DNA of 64,000 bases from Novosphingobium beihaiense (lineage in GTDB: Bacteria > Pseudomonadota > Alphaproteobacteria > Sphingomonadales > Sphingomonadaceae): assembly GCF_022832375.1 (NCBI RefSeq), contig NZ_JALHLG010000003.1, forward strand, positions 465,932-529,931, in the 5' to 3' direction. Below, piece after piece: positions 43,297-52,475 of this stretch. Position 1 is the stretch's first letter; every line of letters starts with the position of its first letter. The translations under genes and the position numbers were made by a program. The notes beneath the pieces were generated by a model. That model was not told where the DNA came from. It was given only the letters and a program-made list of their open reading frames with translations, and did not search any database.

Positions 43297-43707
43297 GTGA
43301 CAGACCTGCTGGCGCAACTCCCCGGCTATGCCTTGCGGCGTGCGGCGAACGCCGTGATGGGCGAACTGGCACCGATACTGGCCGGGCACGATCTCAAGAT
43401 AGCGGAAGCGGCCGTCCTGCTGCTGGTGCGCGAACAGGCGAACCTGACGTCCAGCCAGATCGGCAAGACGCTGGATATTCAGCGGGCCAACATGGTGCCA
43501 TTGCTGAACCGCCTGGAAAGCGCGGGCCTGATCCATCGCGAACCGATCGACAAGAAGTCCCTCGCGATCAACCTCACCAAGGATGGCGAAGCCAAGATAT
43601 GCGAGGCGGGCGCCGCCATCGACACGTTCGAAAAGAACCTGCTGGCCCGCGTCCCCGCCGAACACCGCGATCACCTGCTGCCTGCCCTCAACGCGATCTG
43701 GCGCTGA
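43297..43707 (+). CDS. ferC: MarR-family repressor of hydroxycinnamate genes
   Basis: A 136-residue MarR protein. The winged helix includes NLTSSQIGKTLDIQRANMVPLLNRLESAGLI, here recognisable from TSSQIGKTLDIQRANMVPLL (about residues 50-69), and a short wing around PIDKKSLAINLT. GTG 43297 is chosen because AAGGAG lies 5 bp before it; ATG 43267 or TTG 43252 would need no clear ribosome site. Position and family match FerC of Sphingobium SYK-6, which represses ferBA and is released by feruloyl-CoA. The same operator occurs here before ferB and twice between pobA and vdh, so it may control all these genes and itself. Confidence 0.82.
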   Translation: MTDLLAQLPGYALRRAANAVMGELAPILAGHDLKIAEAAVLLLVREQANLTSSQIGKTLDIQRANMVPLLNRLESAGLIHREPIDKKSLAINLTKDGEAKICEAGAAIDTFEKNLLARVPAEHRDHLLPALNAIWR

Positions 43708-43776
43708 CCGGCCCGCGATTCATGGATGAACTCGCAGAGTGGGAGGACGGTAATTCACCTGCAGTTTCAGGGTCTT

Positions 43777-44949
43777 TTACACATTTTCCAAAGCCAGGGC
43801 GGCAGCGCTCAGGCCGTCCCAATTGTCAGGCCGCGGCGCGAAGCGCACTTGCGTCATTTTCCGTAACGCAGGCATCGTATTGCGCTCTAGAGCTTCGTTG
43901 AACGTGCCCGAGACTAGTTCGGTGTACCTGGCATCCGGAACCATGATGAGCACAAACCCGGGATCGGCGGCATTGATGTGATCGGCCACCAGATATCCCA
44001 GGTGGGTGCCCGCACATTGGAACAGGGCAACGCCATTCGGATCTCCCTCACTGGCCTGCCGTGTCAACGCCGCGAAGTTGTCCCGGTAAGCCCTGATCTC
44101 GCGGTCGCGGTAGGCATAGCCTGCGTACAGCCCGGCACGCCTGATGATCCCGGCAATGGAGGCATAGGCAGTGGCGCAGCCGTGTGCGCCGCAATAGCAG
44201 GCTTCTCCGCCAAGCCCATGATCCGTCTTCACGTGCCCCAGTTCCGGAGCGAGACCATGCGCCCCCACCCTGGGCTTCCCGTTGAAATACATGGCTGAAT
44301 CGAGCGACAGGTCCACATTGATCAGAGTGAACGTCTCATGCCCCTGCGCTTCGCCGAACCAGTGCTCCGCCCGCGCCAGAGAGGCCGTTCCCTTTTCAAT
44401 CGTAACGGGCGCCTGAAGCTGCTTCGCGACCTCGGCGGCGAACGCAAAAGGCCTCTGGTCATAAGTCGCCATGAAATGGATCATGCCGCCTTCGCTGTCG
44501 ACCAGAGCCGGCATCGCGATACCGAATCGCTCGATCCGTTCCTTTCTGAAGCCGCTTTCCTCCACCGCACGGGACAAGGCTTCCGCCACGCCCTGCGCAG
44601 TCTCTTCCAGCGTGTCATGCAACGCCAGGTCCGGCTCGGCGGAAAACCGGATCTGCCCGGACAGATCAGCGAAGGTTACCGCCAGCGTGCGGCGTATCGT
44701 CATCCGGGCTCCGACGACGATCGGCCCTTCGCCCTTCACTTCCAGGTAGACCCGGGGCCGCCCCGAAAGGCCGGACTTGTCCTTCCGTTCGACGAGGAAC
44801 CCCCGGCGGACGAATTCGGCGGTAATCTGGGAGATCGTGCCCGCTGCCAGCCCGGTCAATTCCGGCAGATCGCTGCGCGTGACAGGCCCGTTGCCGCCGA
44901 TCGCCTTGAGTACAGCAAGACGGTTCTCGCTGGGATTATTCCGCTTCAT
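43777..44949 (-). CDS. ROK-family transcriptional regulator
   Basis: A 390-residue regulator of the NagC/Mlc/XylR type. An N-terminal winged helix (residues 1-65, with SDLPELTGLAAGTISQITAE as recognition region) is fused to a ROK sugar-kinase-like domain. The zinc motif reads CYCGAHGC (about residues 250-257) with HVKTDHG before it. The ATP-site DxGxT pattern of true ROK kinases is degenerate (INVDLSLDS), as expected for a regulator. It is divergent from the third TonB receptor and converges on ferC with a 69-bp gap that holds no clear gene or hairpin. A sugar released by the neighbouring GH3 enzyme is the likely effector, and the inverted repeat at 44980 its probable site. Confidence 0.85.
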   Translation of the reverse strand: MKRNNPSENRLAVLKAIGGNGPVTRSDLPELTGLAAGTISQITAEFVRRGFLVERKDKSGLSGRPRVYLEVKGEGPIVVGARMTIRRTLAVTFADLSGQIRFSAEPDLALHDTLEETAQGVAEALSRAVEESGFRKERIERFGIAMPALVDSEGGMIHFMATYDQRPFAFAAEVAKQLQAPVTIEKGTASLARAEHWFGEAQGHETFTLINVDLSLDSAMYFNGKPRVGAHGLAPELGHVKTDHGLGGEACYCGAHGCATAYASIAGIIRRAGLYAGYAYRDREIRAYRDNFAALTRQASEGDPNGVALFQCAGTHLGYLVADHINAADPGFVLIMVPDARYTELVSGTFNEALERNTMPALRKMTQVRFAPRPDNWDGLSAAALALENV

Positions 44950-44979
44950 GCACTCGCCCCTATCACGCTGCAGCGTAAA

Positions 44980-45003
44980 TCATGTAGTTTTTTCACTGCA
45001 TGA
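44980..45003. promoter_or_regulatory. Candidate operator of the ROK regulator
   Basis: An inverted repeat with 9-bp arms and a 6-nt centre: TCATGTAGT (44980-44988) and ACTGCATGA (44995-45003), one mismatch. It is AT-rich in the centre and lies 31 bp from the ROK start and 113 bp from the receptor start, in the only gap between these divergent genes. Confidence 0.5.
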
Positions 45004-45115
45004 AATAAGTTGACTGTTGCCGCCGCATCGCTCAAGTTCTCCCCATTGGCCGGTCATCCACAAAACCGGAGGCTGTGCCAAAGCGCATTCGCGCAACCAA
45101 AACAAGGGGAGGATA

Positions 45116-47911
45116 ATGATGCGACCTGCAAGGGCATCGCGCGCCTGCAATGCGCGCCGTTTTACTATGAATGTCTGTACTTGGGCCATGGCGGCCGCCG
45201 GGCTTGCGGTGGCAGGAACACTGCCTGGCAAAGCTCTGGCTCAGTCGGCCGGGAATGCCGCCGGACCGGGACCGGAAGAGCAAGCGACAGTCTCTGACGA
45301 AATCATCGTCACCGGCACCTTGCTGCGCGGCGAACCCCTGATCGGATCCAGCTCGATCTCGCTGGACAGCACCAAGCTGCAGGAAACGGCAGCGCTTTCG
45401 TCCAACGAATTGCTGGCCACGATCCCGCAAGTCACCAACTACTTCAACAACGTCCCGCTCGCCGACCTGGCCATCGCGGTCAATCAGATCCAGATCTCCC
45501 GGCCCAACCTGCGCGAGATCTCGCCAGAAACCGCAGCCAGTTCGGCCACGCTGATCCTGGTTGACGGGCACCGCATCGCGTCGGCAGGCGTCAATCAGGC
45601 CTCGATCGATCCCGACCTGATCCCGATCGGCGCGATCGAACGCGTGGAAGTGGTCACCGAAGGCGGATCGGCCACCTATGGCGCCGATGCGGTCGCCGGT
45701 ACGATCAACTTCATCACCCGCAAGCGGTTCGATGGCGTGAAAGTGGATGGCCACTACGGCTTCGCCGACAATTACTGGCAGTGGGACGCCAATGCGACAG
45801 CAGGCAAGGACTGGGGCAGCGGTTCGGCCTATGTCGCTTACAGCTACTCGAAGAGCGATGCGCTCTACGGACGCGAACGCAGCTTCATCAAGGACGTGAA
45901 CTACGGCGCCGAACCGCCTTATGTCCCGCGCGATCTGACCTGCGCCAACCCGAACCTCTCGGTCAACACCGTGATCCCGATATTCGGCGCTACGGTCAAT
46001 TCGGTGAACTACGCTGCGCCCGATTTCCAGCCGGGCACTCAAAACCTGTGCGACAACAGCCAGGATGAAACCTATATTCCGCGCGCGGAACGCCATGGCG
46101 TGCTGGCAGGCCTGACGCAGGAACTCGACAGCAAGACTTCGATCGATATCCGTGCCTACTATGGCCAGCGCAAAACCCAATCGACCGGCGACCTGACGAG
46201 TTCAGTGGCGGTGACGCCCGCCAACCCCTACGCCGCGACAAGCCTTCCGGCCGGTCTCGTGCTCGGCCCGACGACAGTCGGCCCATACGCGGCCGTCAAT
46301 CTGGCGAACGTCAGCTTCAACCTGCGCCCGCTGCTCGGCCCGGACAGCAAGCATTCGGATACGCTGATCAAGGAATGGGGCTTCAACGCCGAGTTGAAGC
46401 ATGACCTGAACAGCAACTGGCAGCTTCGCACGCTGTTCAACTGGAGCGCGAGCGACAGCAGCTACGAACTCACAGGCATCAGCAATTCCCGCCTGGGCGC
46501 TGCCGGGGCCGCCACCACGGCGGACACCGCGTTCAATCCTTTCGACGTCACGAACAATAACCCGGCACTTGTCGCCGATCTCATCGACAGCGAGATCGCG
46601 GGCCAGGCCAAGGACGACCTGTTCAACGCGCGCGCGATTCTGGAAGGAAAACTGCTGGACCTGCCGGGCGGCGACGCCCGCCTGGCCATCGGCTACGAAT
46701 ACATGCACGACAGCCTGAGCCAGCGCTTCGGCAGCGATATCCGCATCGGCACGCTCAGCGCCATTCCGTTCAGCACATACAGCCGTAATGTGCATTCCGT
46801 GTTCGGCGAACTGCAGGCCCCGCTGCTTTCGGATGGTTACGGCGGCAGCATGCTGACCGTTTCGGCATCGGCCCGCTACGACAAGTACAGTGACTTCGGC
46901 GACACCTTCAATCCGAAGTTCGGCGCCACCTTCAAACCGGCGGAATGGATCAGTCTGCGCGGCAACTGGGGGACTTCGTTCACCGCACCGACACCGCTCG
47001 ATCAGCTCGGCTCGTCGCGCAACACGATCGGCGCCTTCCCCTTCGTGCCATTCCCCAACCCGGCCGATCCGGCACCTCCGGGCGCTTATACCGTCGGGCT
47101 GCAGGGATCGGTATCCGGCCTCAAGCCGCAGAAGGCGGATACCTGGTCGGTGGGCGCGGACCTCACCCCGATCGACGGGCTCAGCGCCAGCGTCAGCTAC
47201 TACGATGTCAACTTCAAGGACATCCTGCGCACGCCCAAAGTGGATGCGGACATCATCGCCAACTACCCGGACAATGTGCTGACCAACAGCGCCGGCTTCT
47301 CGGCCGCAGATCTGCTTGCCTTCGCCGCGCAGGCGCCGGGCGGCACGGCCACTGTCCAACCGCTGATCGACAGTGGCACGCTGGTGTATGAACTGGTCGA
47401 TTTCCGGGTCGCCAATTACGGCATCCTCCACGTCAAGGGCATCGACTTCCAGGCGAGCTACAACCACCCGACAAGCTTCGGCAGCGTCGATCTGGCGGTA
47501 AGCGGCAACCGCCCGCTTTCGCGCAAATCGCAGGTCAGCCCCGAAGCCTCCGTGGTTGACGAACTGGCGACGGAACATCCCAAGCTGTACCTGCAATCGT
47601 CGCTGGGCGCCTCGATCGGATCGTTCCGCGCACAGGCGAGCTGGAACTACACCGGCGGCTACGACATCGTGCCGACCGGCACGCCGGTTCAGGATCATGT
47701 CAGCTCCTTCAGCACCGTGAACCTGTTCTTCAAGTATGACGTGCCTGCCAGCAGCGCGATCCTGAAGGATCTGACCCTCACGCTGAACGTCAACAACGTG
47801 TTCGATCAGGATCCGCCGGTTCTGCGGCGTAACCTGCCGAACGAGTTCGGCTTCGCCAACGGCTTCTCGTTCGGCCGGATGTTCATTCTGGGAGCGTCGA
47901 AGAAATTCTGA
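45116..47911 (+). CDS. TonB-dependent outer-membrane receptor 3
   Basis: A 931-residue receptor. The start is one of two adjacent ATGs (45116 or 45119) after AGGGGAGG. The N-terminal region is long for a signal peptide, with the hydrophobic stretch WAMAAAGLAVAGTLPGKALA ending near residue 41. The plug begins DEIIVTGTLLRGEPLIG and includes ERVEVVTEGGSATYGADA. The barrel ends in GASKKF. The plug style (oligopeptide/sugar-type receptors with a VVTEGGSA segment) resembles receptor 1 more than receptor 2. It is divergent from the ROK regulator, is followed by a strong terminator, then by a putative secreted hydrolase and GH3. A glycoside or oligosaccharide is the likely cargo. Confidence 0.88.
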   Translation: MMRPARASRACNARRFTMNVCTWAMAAAGLAVAGTLPGKALAQSAGNAAGPGPEEQATVSDEIIVTGTLLRGEPLIGSSSISLDSTKLQETAALSSNELLATIPQVTNYFNNVPLADLAIAVNQIQISRPNLREISPETAASSATLILVDGHRIASAGVNQASIDPDLIPIGAIERVEVVTEGGSATYGADAVAGTINFITRKRFDGVKVDGHYGFADNYWQWDANATAGKDWGSGSAYVAYSYSKSDALYGRERSFIKDVNYGAEPPYVPRDLTCANPNLSVNTVIPIFGATVNSVNYAAPDFQPGTQNLCDNSQDETYIPRAERHGVLAGLTQELDSKTSIDIRAYYGQRKTQSTGDLTSSVAVTPANPYAATSLPAGLVLGPTTVGPYAAVNLANVSFNLRPLLGPDSKHSDTLIKEWGFNAELKHDLNSNWQLRTLFNWSASDSSYELTGISNSRLGAAGAATTADTAFNPFDVTNNNPALVADLIDSEIAGQAKDDLFNARAILEGKLLDLPGGDARLAIGYEYMHDSLSQRFGSDIRIGTLSAIPFSTYSRNVHSVFGELQAPLLSDGYGGSMLTVSASARYDKYSDFGDTFNPKFGATFKPAEWISLRGNWGTSFTAPTPLDQLGSSRNTIGAFPFVPFPNPADPAPPGAYTVGLQGSVSGLKPQKADTWSVGADLTPIDGLSASVSYYDVNFKDILRTPKVDADIIANYPDNVLTNSAGFSAADLLAFAAQAPGGTATVQPLIDSGTLVYELVDFRVANYGILHVKGIDFQASYNHPTSFGSVDLAVSGNRPLSRKSQVSPEASVVDELATEHPKLYLQSSLGASIGSFRAQASWNYTGGYDIVPTGTPVQDHVSSFSTVNLFFKYDVPASSAILKDLTLTLNVNNVFDQDPPVLRRNLPNEFGFANGFSFGRMFILGASKKF

Positions 47912-47937
47912 CGATCGCCCGGAAACATTGACCAGAA

Positions 47938-47975
47938 AAGGCCCGGCCAGTGCCTGCAAGCACTGACCGGGCCTT
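47938..47975 (+). terminator. Terminator after receptor 3
   Basis: A 16-bp stem with one mismatch (47938-47953 with 47960-47975) and a 6-nt loop, flanked by an A-run on the left and TTAAAAT on the right. It lies 27 bp after the receptor stop and 22 bp before the next start codon. Confidence 0.75.
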
Positions 47976-47997
47976 AAAATTGGAATGGAATGCTAAA

Positions 47998-50106
47998 ATG
48001 AAACGTTTGCTGCTCAGCGCTGCCATGATCGGACTGACCGCGACCGCCACGGCGGCCATCGCGTCCAAGACTGCCAGCCCGGCGGCCGAACAGCCTGCGG
48101 CAGATCCGCTCTTTGCCCATCCCTATATCGATGTGGACGAATGGCGCGATGCGCCTGTCCGCCACCGTTATGTGCATGGTGGCTTCAAGGGCACGGACAC
48201 GCGGTTTTCCTTCTATTTCCCGCCCAAGGACGAATATCAGGGACGTTTCTTCCAGCACATCACGCCGGTGCCGCAGAGCGAGAATCTGGCGCAATCGGTG
48301 CCGCCGGGGCGCTTCAACAAGATCGGCTTCTCGATCGCCAGCGGGGCCTACTTCGTAGAGACCAACGGCGGCGGCAAGATCGATATCGCCGGGGGCGCAC
48401 AGATGGCCGACCCGACGATCACCGCCTACCGCGCCAACGCCGCCGCAGCGCAATATTCGCGCGTCGTCGCGCAACAGATCTATGGCGGGAAGCGGCCCTA
48501 CGGCTATGCCTATGGCGGATCGGGCGGCGCCTACCGCACGATCGGCTCCATCGAAAGCACGCACGGCGTGTGGGACGGTGTGGTGCCCTATGTGCCGGGC
48601 TCGAACATGGCGATTCCGAACATGTTCACCGTGCGCATGCAGGCGATGCGCATTCTCGACAAGAAATTCCCGCAGATCGTGGATGCGGTGGAACCGGGCG
48701 GATCGGGCGATCCCTACGCCGGGCTCAATCCCATGGAGACGCGGGCCCTGCGCGTCGTGACGAAAATGGGCTTCCCGATGAAGTCCTGGTTCGGGTGGAA
48801 GACGATGGGCGTCCACGGCTTTGCCGCGCTCTATCCCGGCGTGAAGATGGCTGATCCCACTTACTTCACCGATTTCTGGACCAAGCCCGGCTACCTCGGC
48901 CATGACGATCCGCACTGGTTCGACGGTTACCGCCTGCAGTTCGCCACCACTGTGGCCGAACCCATCACGGCGGCACAGGCTGCGCGGATGCGCCTCAACA
49001 CTGACGCCTCCAACAACAAGGACCGGGGCGGCGTGGACAATGCCTTCAAGATTCCCGAAGGCGCCGAAGGCCAGCGCATCGTCGGCTACCGCCTCGCCGG
49101 AACGCCGCCGAAGGTGGAATTCATCGGAGGAGACCTGCTGATCAAGAGCGGGCCGGAAGCCGGCAAGGACATGCCTGTCGCGCATATCGACGGCGACATC
49201 GTGATCCTGGGCTTTGCCGAGCAGTCGGTCGCCAGCGCGCTCAAGCCCGGCGATCAGGTGCAGATCGACAATTCCAACTGGCTGGCGATGGAAACCTATC
49301 ACCGCCATCAGGTGCCGGGGCCGGAATTCAAGGTGTGGGACCAGTTCCGCGGCGAGGACGGCAAGCCGCTCTATCCGCAGCGGCCGATGCTGATCGGCCC
49401 GCTGTTCACCAAGGCCACCTCCGGTTCGGGCATGACCGGCAAGTTCGAGGGCAAGATGATCATCGCCGCCTCGCTGTGGGACCGGGAGGCGATGCCCTGG
49501 CAGGCGGACTGGTATCTCCAGCGCGCCGCCGCGCATTTCGGCGCCGATGCCGATAACCACTTGCGGCTCTACTACACCGATCACGCCCTGCACGGCGACC
49601 AGCAGTCGAATGAGGATCCCAGCCGCATCGTCAGCTATGAGGGCGTGCTGCAGCAGGCCCTGCGCGATCTTTCCGCCTGGGTAGAAAAGGGCGTGGCGCC
49701 GCCCGCCAGCACCTCCTACCGGATCGAGGACGGACAGGTCATCGTGCCGCCCACAGCCGCCGCGCGCCATGGCATCCAGCCGGTCGTGACACTGGCCGCC
49801 AATGGCGGCGTCCGGGCCGATGTGGCCGTGGGCACCCCGGTCACGTTCACCGGCACGATCACAGTACCGCCCGGCACAGGCGACCTTGTCGCCGCCGAGT
49901 GGGATTTCGACGGCAAAGGCACCTTCCCGCAATCCTCGAAAGTGGCCAAGGGCGCGAAAAGCGTGACAGTCACCGTCACGCACACATTCGACAAGCCCGG
50001 CACGTACTTCCCCGCGCTGCGCGGAACTTCGCAGCGTCAGGACGATTTCGACACGCCCTATGCGCGGATCGGCAATCTGGGCCGCGTGCGCGTCGTGGTG
50101 AAATAG
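47998..50106 (+). CDS. Secreted alpha/beta-hydrolase-like protein with a C-terminal PKD domain
   Basis: A 702-residue exported protein of an uncharacterised type. A signal peptide (about residues 1-22) is followed by a large domain containing YAYGGSGGAYRTIGSI, a G-G-S-G-G nucleophile-elbow-like motif with Ser175, in the setting expected for an esterase or peptidase-like alpha/beta hydrolase. Possible partner residues are in DPHWFDGY and YTDHALHGD. Residues about 594-702 form a PKD-type immunoglobulin-like module (AEWDFDGKGTF, VTHTFDKPGTY), often used for polysaccharide or cell-surface attachment. The ATG at 47998 is chosen because upstream codons fall in the terminator. It lies 71 bp before a GH3 gene, so both may process the same glycoside. 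The substrate is unknown. Confidence 0.65.
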   Translation: MKRLLLSAAMIGLTATATAAIASKTASPAAEQPAADPLFAHPYIDVDEWRDAPVRHRYVHGGFKGTDTRFSFYFPPKDEYQGRFFQHITPVPQSENLAQSVPPGRFNKIGFSIASGAYFVETNGGGKIDIAGGAQMADPTITAYRANAAAAQYSRVVAQQIYGGKRPYGYAYGGSGGAYRTIGSIESTHGVWDGVVPYVPGSNMAIPNMFTVRMQAMRILDKKFPQIVDAVEPGGSGDPYAGLNPMETRALRVVTKMGFPMKSWFGWKTMGVHGFAALYPGVKMADPTYFTDFWTKPGYLGHDDPHWFDGYRLQFATTVAEPITAAQAARMRLNTDASNNKDRGGVDNAFKIPEGAEGQRIVGYRLAGTPPKVEFIGGDLLIKSGPEAGKDMPVAHIDGDIVILGFAEQSVASALKPGDQVQIDNSNWLAMETYHRHQVPGPEFKVWDQFRGEDGKPLYPQRPMLIGPLFTKATSGSGMTGKFEGKMIIAASLWDREAMPWQADWYLQRAAAHFGADADNHLRLYYTDHALHGDQQSNEDPSRIVSYEGVLQQALRDLSAWVEKGVAPPASTSYRIEDGQVIVPPTAAARHGIQPVVTLAANGGVRADVAVGTPVTFTGTITVPPGTGDLVAAEWDFDGKGTFPQSSKVAKGAKSVTVTVTHTFDKPGTYFPALRGTSQRQDDFDTPYARIGNLGRVRVVVK

Positions 50107-50176
50107 CAGGCGGCACCAGCTTTCCCGATCCCCCGTAACACCTTCCTCCCTTCAACGACTACCGGAGAAATCCCCC

Positions 50177-52408
50177 ATGCGCGCAGCACTTGCCCTGTCG
50201 GCCGCCGCTCTAGCCCTTTCCGCCAACGCAGGCCCTGCCTTGGCCAAGACCGGCGCCAAGCCTGCCGACCCCGGCATGGCAGCGGCCGAAGCGCATGCGG
50301 AAGCAACCGTGAAAGCGATGAAGCCGGAGGAAAAGACCGTGCTGACGAAGGGCATCCTGCCCTTCGCATTCGGCGCCAATGCCTCGCCGCCGCCCGCCGG
50401 GTCGGTCCCCGGCGCGGGCTACGTCGCCGGGATCGAGCGGCTGGGCGTTCCCGCGCTCAAGGAAACCGACGCCAGCCTGGGCGTTGCCTACCTGATGGGC
50501 GTGCGCAAGGACGGGGCCACCGCCCTGCCCTCGGGCGTGGCCATGGCTTCCACCTGGAACCCCGGCCTGATGCGCGAAGGCGGAGCGATGATCGGTGCGG
50601 AAGCGCGCGCCAAGGGCTTCAATGTCCTGCTCGCGGGCGGCGCCAACCTGATGCGCGATCCGCGCAACGGGCGCACTTTCGAATATCTCTCCGAAGATCC
50701 GCTGCTGACCGGCGATCTGGTCGGCGCGGCGATTGCCGGTGTCCAGTCGAACCACATCATCTCGACGATCAAGCACTTCGCGTTCAACGGCCAGGAAACC
50801 GGGCGCAAGTTCGTGGACGTGCAGATCTCCGATGCCGCCGCGCGCGAGAGCGACCTGCTCGCCTTCCAGATCGGCATCGAGAAGGGCAATCCGCTCTCGG
50901 TCATGTGCGCTTACAACCGCCTTGACGGCAAGCAGACCTGCGACAGCGATTACCTGCTCAACACGGTCCTCAAGGACAGCTGGCACTACAAGGGCTTCGT
51001 CATGTCCGACTGGGGCGCCGTGCCCTCGCTGGAAACCGCGCTCGACGGGCTCGACCAGCAGTCGGGTTCGCAGCTCGACAAGGCAGCATTCTTCGGCAAG
51101 CCGCTGGCCGAGGCCGCCGCGAAAGACCCGCGCTATGCCGCGCGCCTCGATGACATGAACAAGCGCATCCTCACCGCGATCTACGCCGCCGGGATCGACA
51201 AGCACCCGGCCACGCCCGGCGGCAAGATCGATTTCGCCGCGCATGCCAAAGTGGCGGAAGAGGTCGCCAAACAAGGCATTGTCCTGCTGCGCAACGAAGA
51301 CGGCGCGCTGCCGCTGGCCAGGACCGCAAAGCACATCGCGGTGATCGGCGGCTATGCCAGCGTCGGCGTGCTCTCGGGCGGCGGCTCCAGCCAGGTGCAG
51401 GGCGAAGGCGGCCCCGTCGTCTCCATTCCACTGGGGATAGACGGCCCATACGGCGCTTTCGCCGCCAAGACCTATCAGCGCTCCTCGCCGGTAAAGGCGA
51501 TCAAGGCCATGGCCCCGGACGCCGATGTCTCATGGCACATGGGCGACTATATCGCCGATGCCGTCATCGCAGCGAAGAAGGCCGACGTGGCGATCATTTT
51601 CGCCACCAAGTGGGCGACCGAAGGCCGCGATCTGCCCGACCTTTCGCTGCCCAACGGGCAGGACGCGCTGATCTCCGCCGTGGCCGCGGCCAATCCCAAC
51701 ACCATCGTCGTGCTGGAAACCGGCAATCCGGTCGCCATGCCCTGGCTCGACAAGACCGCCGCCGTGCTGGAAGCCTGGTATCCCGGCGCGCGCGGCGGCG
51801 AAGCGATCGCCTCGGTGCTGTTCGGCGAGACCAACCCCTCCGGCCATCTCCCGATCACCTTCCCCAAGAGCGTCGATCAGCTGCCGCGCCCGGTGCTCGA
51901 CGGCTATGGCCAGTTCGAACCCAGCGAGACGGGCGCGCCGCCCACGCCGGACACCAAGCTCTATGCGAATTACAACATCGAGGGATCGGACGTCGGCTAC
52001 CGCTGGTTTGCCCGCAAGGGAGAAAAAGCACTCTTCCCGTTCGGCTATGGCCTTTCCTACACCACTTTTGCCTCGGATGGCCTGAAGACCGACGGCAAGA
52101 CCGCCAGCTTCACCTTGCGCAACACCGGCACGCGCGCGGGCGCGACGGTGGGCCAGCTCTACCTCGTCTCGCGCGGGGGTGAGACCAAGCAGCGCCTTGT
52201 CGGCTTCCAGCGCGTCGAGCTGGCGCCGGGGGCCTCGCAAAAGGTCACGGTCACGATCGACCCGCGCCTGCTGGCGGACTGGAAGGACGGCGGCTGGTCG
52301 ATCCCGGCGGGCGACTATGCCTTCGCGCTGGGATCGGACGCGGAACATCTTGGCCCGGCAACGACAGTGCACATGGCCGCGAGACACTGGAAGAACCCGG
52401 CCGACTGA
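50177..52408 (+). CDS. Secreted GH3 beta-glucosidase-like enzyme B
   Basis: A 743-residue secreted GH3 enzyme, with signal peptide to about residue 23 (GPALA), TIM barrel, sandwich domain and fibronectin-III-like C-terminus. The nucleophile is the aspartate of GFVMSDWGAV (about residue 278). It is a close paralogue of the enzyme at 8661: the runs RDPRNGRTFEYLSEDPLLTG and SDAAARESDLLAFQIGIE-type segments are nearly identical. Differences cluster around residues 55-80 and 420-470, which may change the acceptor site. The neighbours (ROK regulator, receptor 3, PKD protein) differ from those of copy A, so the two probably serve different substrates or regulators. Beta-glucosidase or beta-xylosidase activity is expected. 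Confidence 0.88.
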   Translation: MRAALALSAAALALSANAGPALAKTGAKPADPGMAAAEAHAEATVKAMKPEEKTVLTKGILPFAFGANASPPPAGSVPGAGYVAGIERLGVPALKETDASLGVAYLMGVRKDGATALPSGVAMASTWNPGLMREGGAMIGAEARAKGFNVLLAGGANLMRDPRNGRTFEYLSEDPLLTGDLVGAAIAGVQSNHIISTIKHFAFNGQETGRKFVDVQISDAAARESDLLAFQIGIEKGNPLSVMCAYNRLDGKQTCDSDYLLNTVLKDSWHYKGFVMSDWGAVPSLETALDGLDQQSGSQLDKAAFFGKPLAEAAAKDPRYAARLDDMNKRILTAIYAAGIDKHPATPGGKIDFAAHAKVAEEVAKQGIVLLRNEDGALPLARTAKHIAVIGGYASVGVLSGGGSSQVQGEGGPVVSIPLGIDGPYGAFAAKTYQRSSPVKAIKAMAPDADVSWHMGDYIADAVIAAKKADVAIIFATKWATEGRDLPDLSLPNGQDALISAVAAANPNTIVVLETGNPVAMPWLDKTAAVLEAWYPGARGGEAIASVLFGETNPSGHLPITFPKSVDQLPRPVLDGYGQFEPSETGAPPTPDTKLYANYNIEGSDVGYRWFARKGEKALFPFGYGLSYTTFASDGLKTDGKTASFTLRNTGTRAGATVGQLYLVSRGGETKQRLVGFQRVELAPGASQKVTVTIDPRLLADWKDGGWSIPAGDYAFALGSDAEHLGPATTVHMAARHWKNPAD

Positions 52409-52441
52409 AGCCTGGAGCGCAGGCGCATATGAACCGCCAAG

Positions 52442-52475
52442 GCCCCGGTCGGCCTGCATTCAGGCAGGCCGGGGC
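52442..52475. terminator. Terminator between GH3 copy B and uxuB
   Basis: A hairpin of two stacked 6-bp arms (GCCCCGG..GCCTGC with GCAGGC..CGGGGC) with a small bulge and the 6-nt loop ATTCAG, overlapping the last codons of uxuB on the minus strand. It can end transcription from both sides. Confidence 0.55.

Noticed and set aside
39777..43901. 1374-codon open frame opposite the transporter, ferA and ferB genes
   Set aside because: Runs across three real minus-strand genes and the ferC promoter; composition is typical of an antisense frame.
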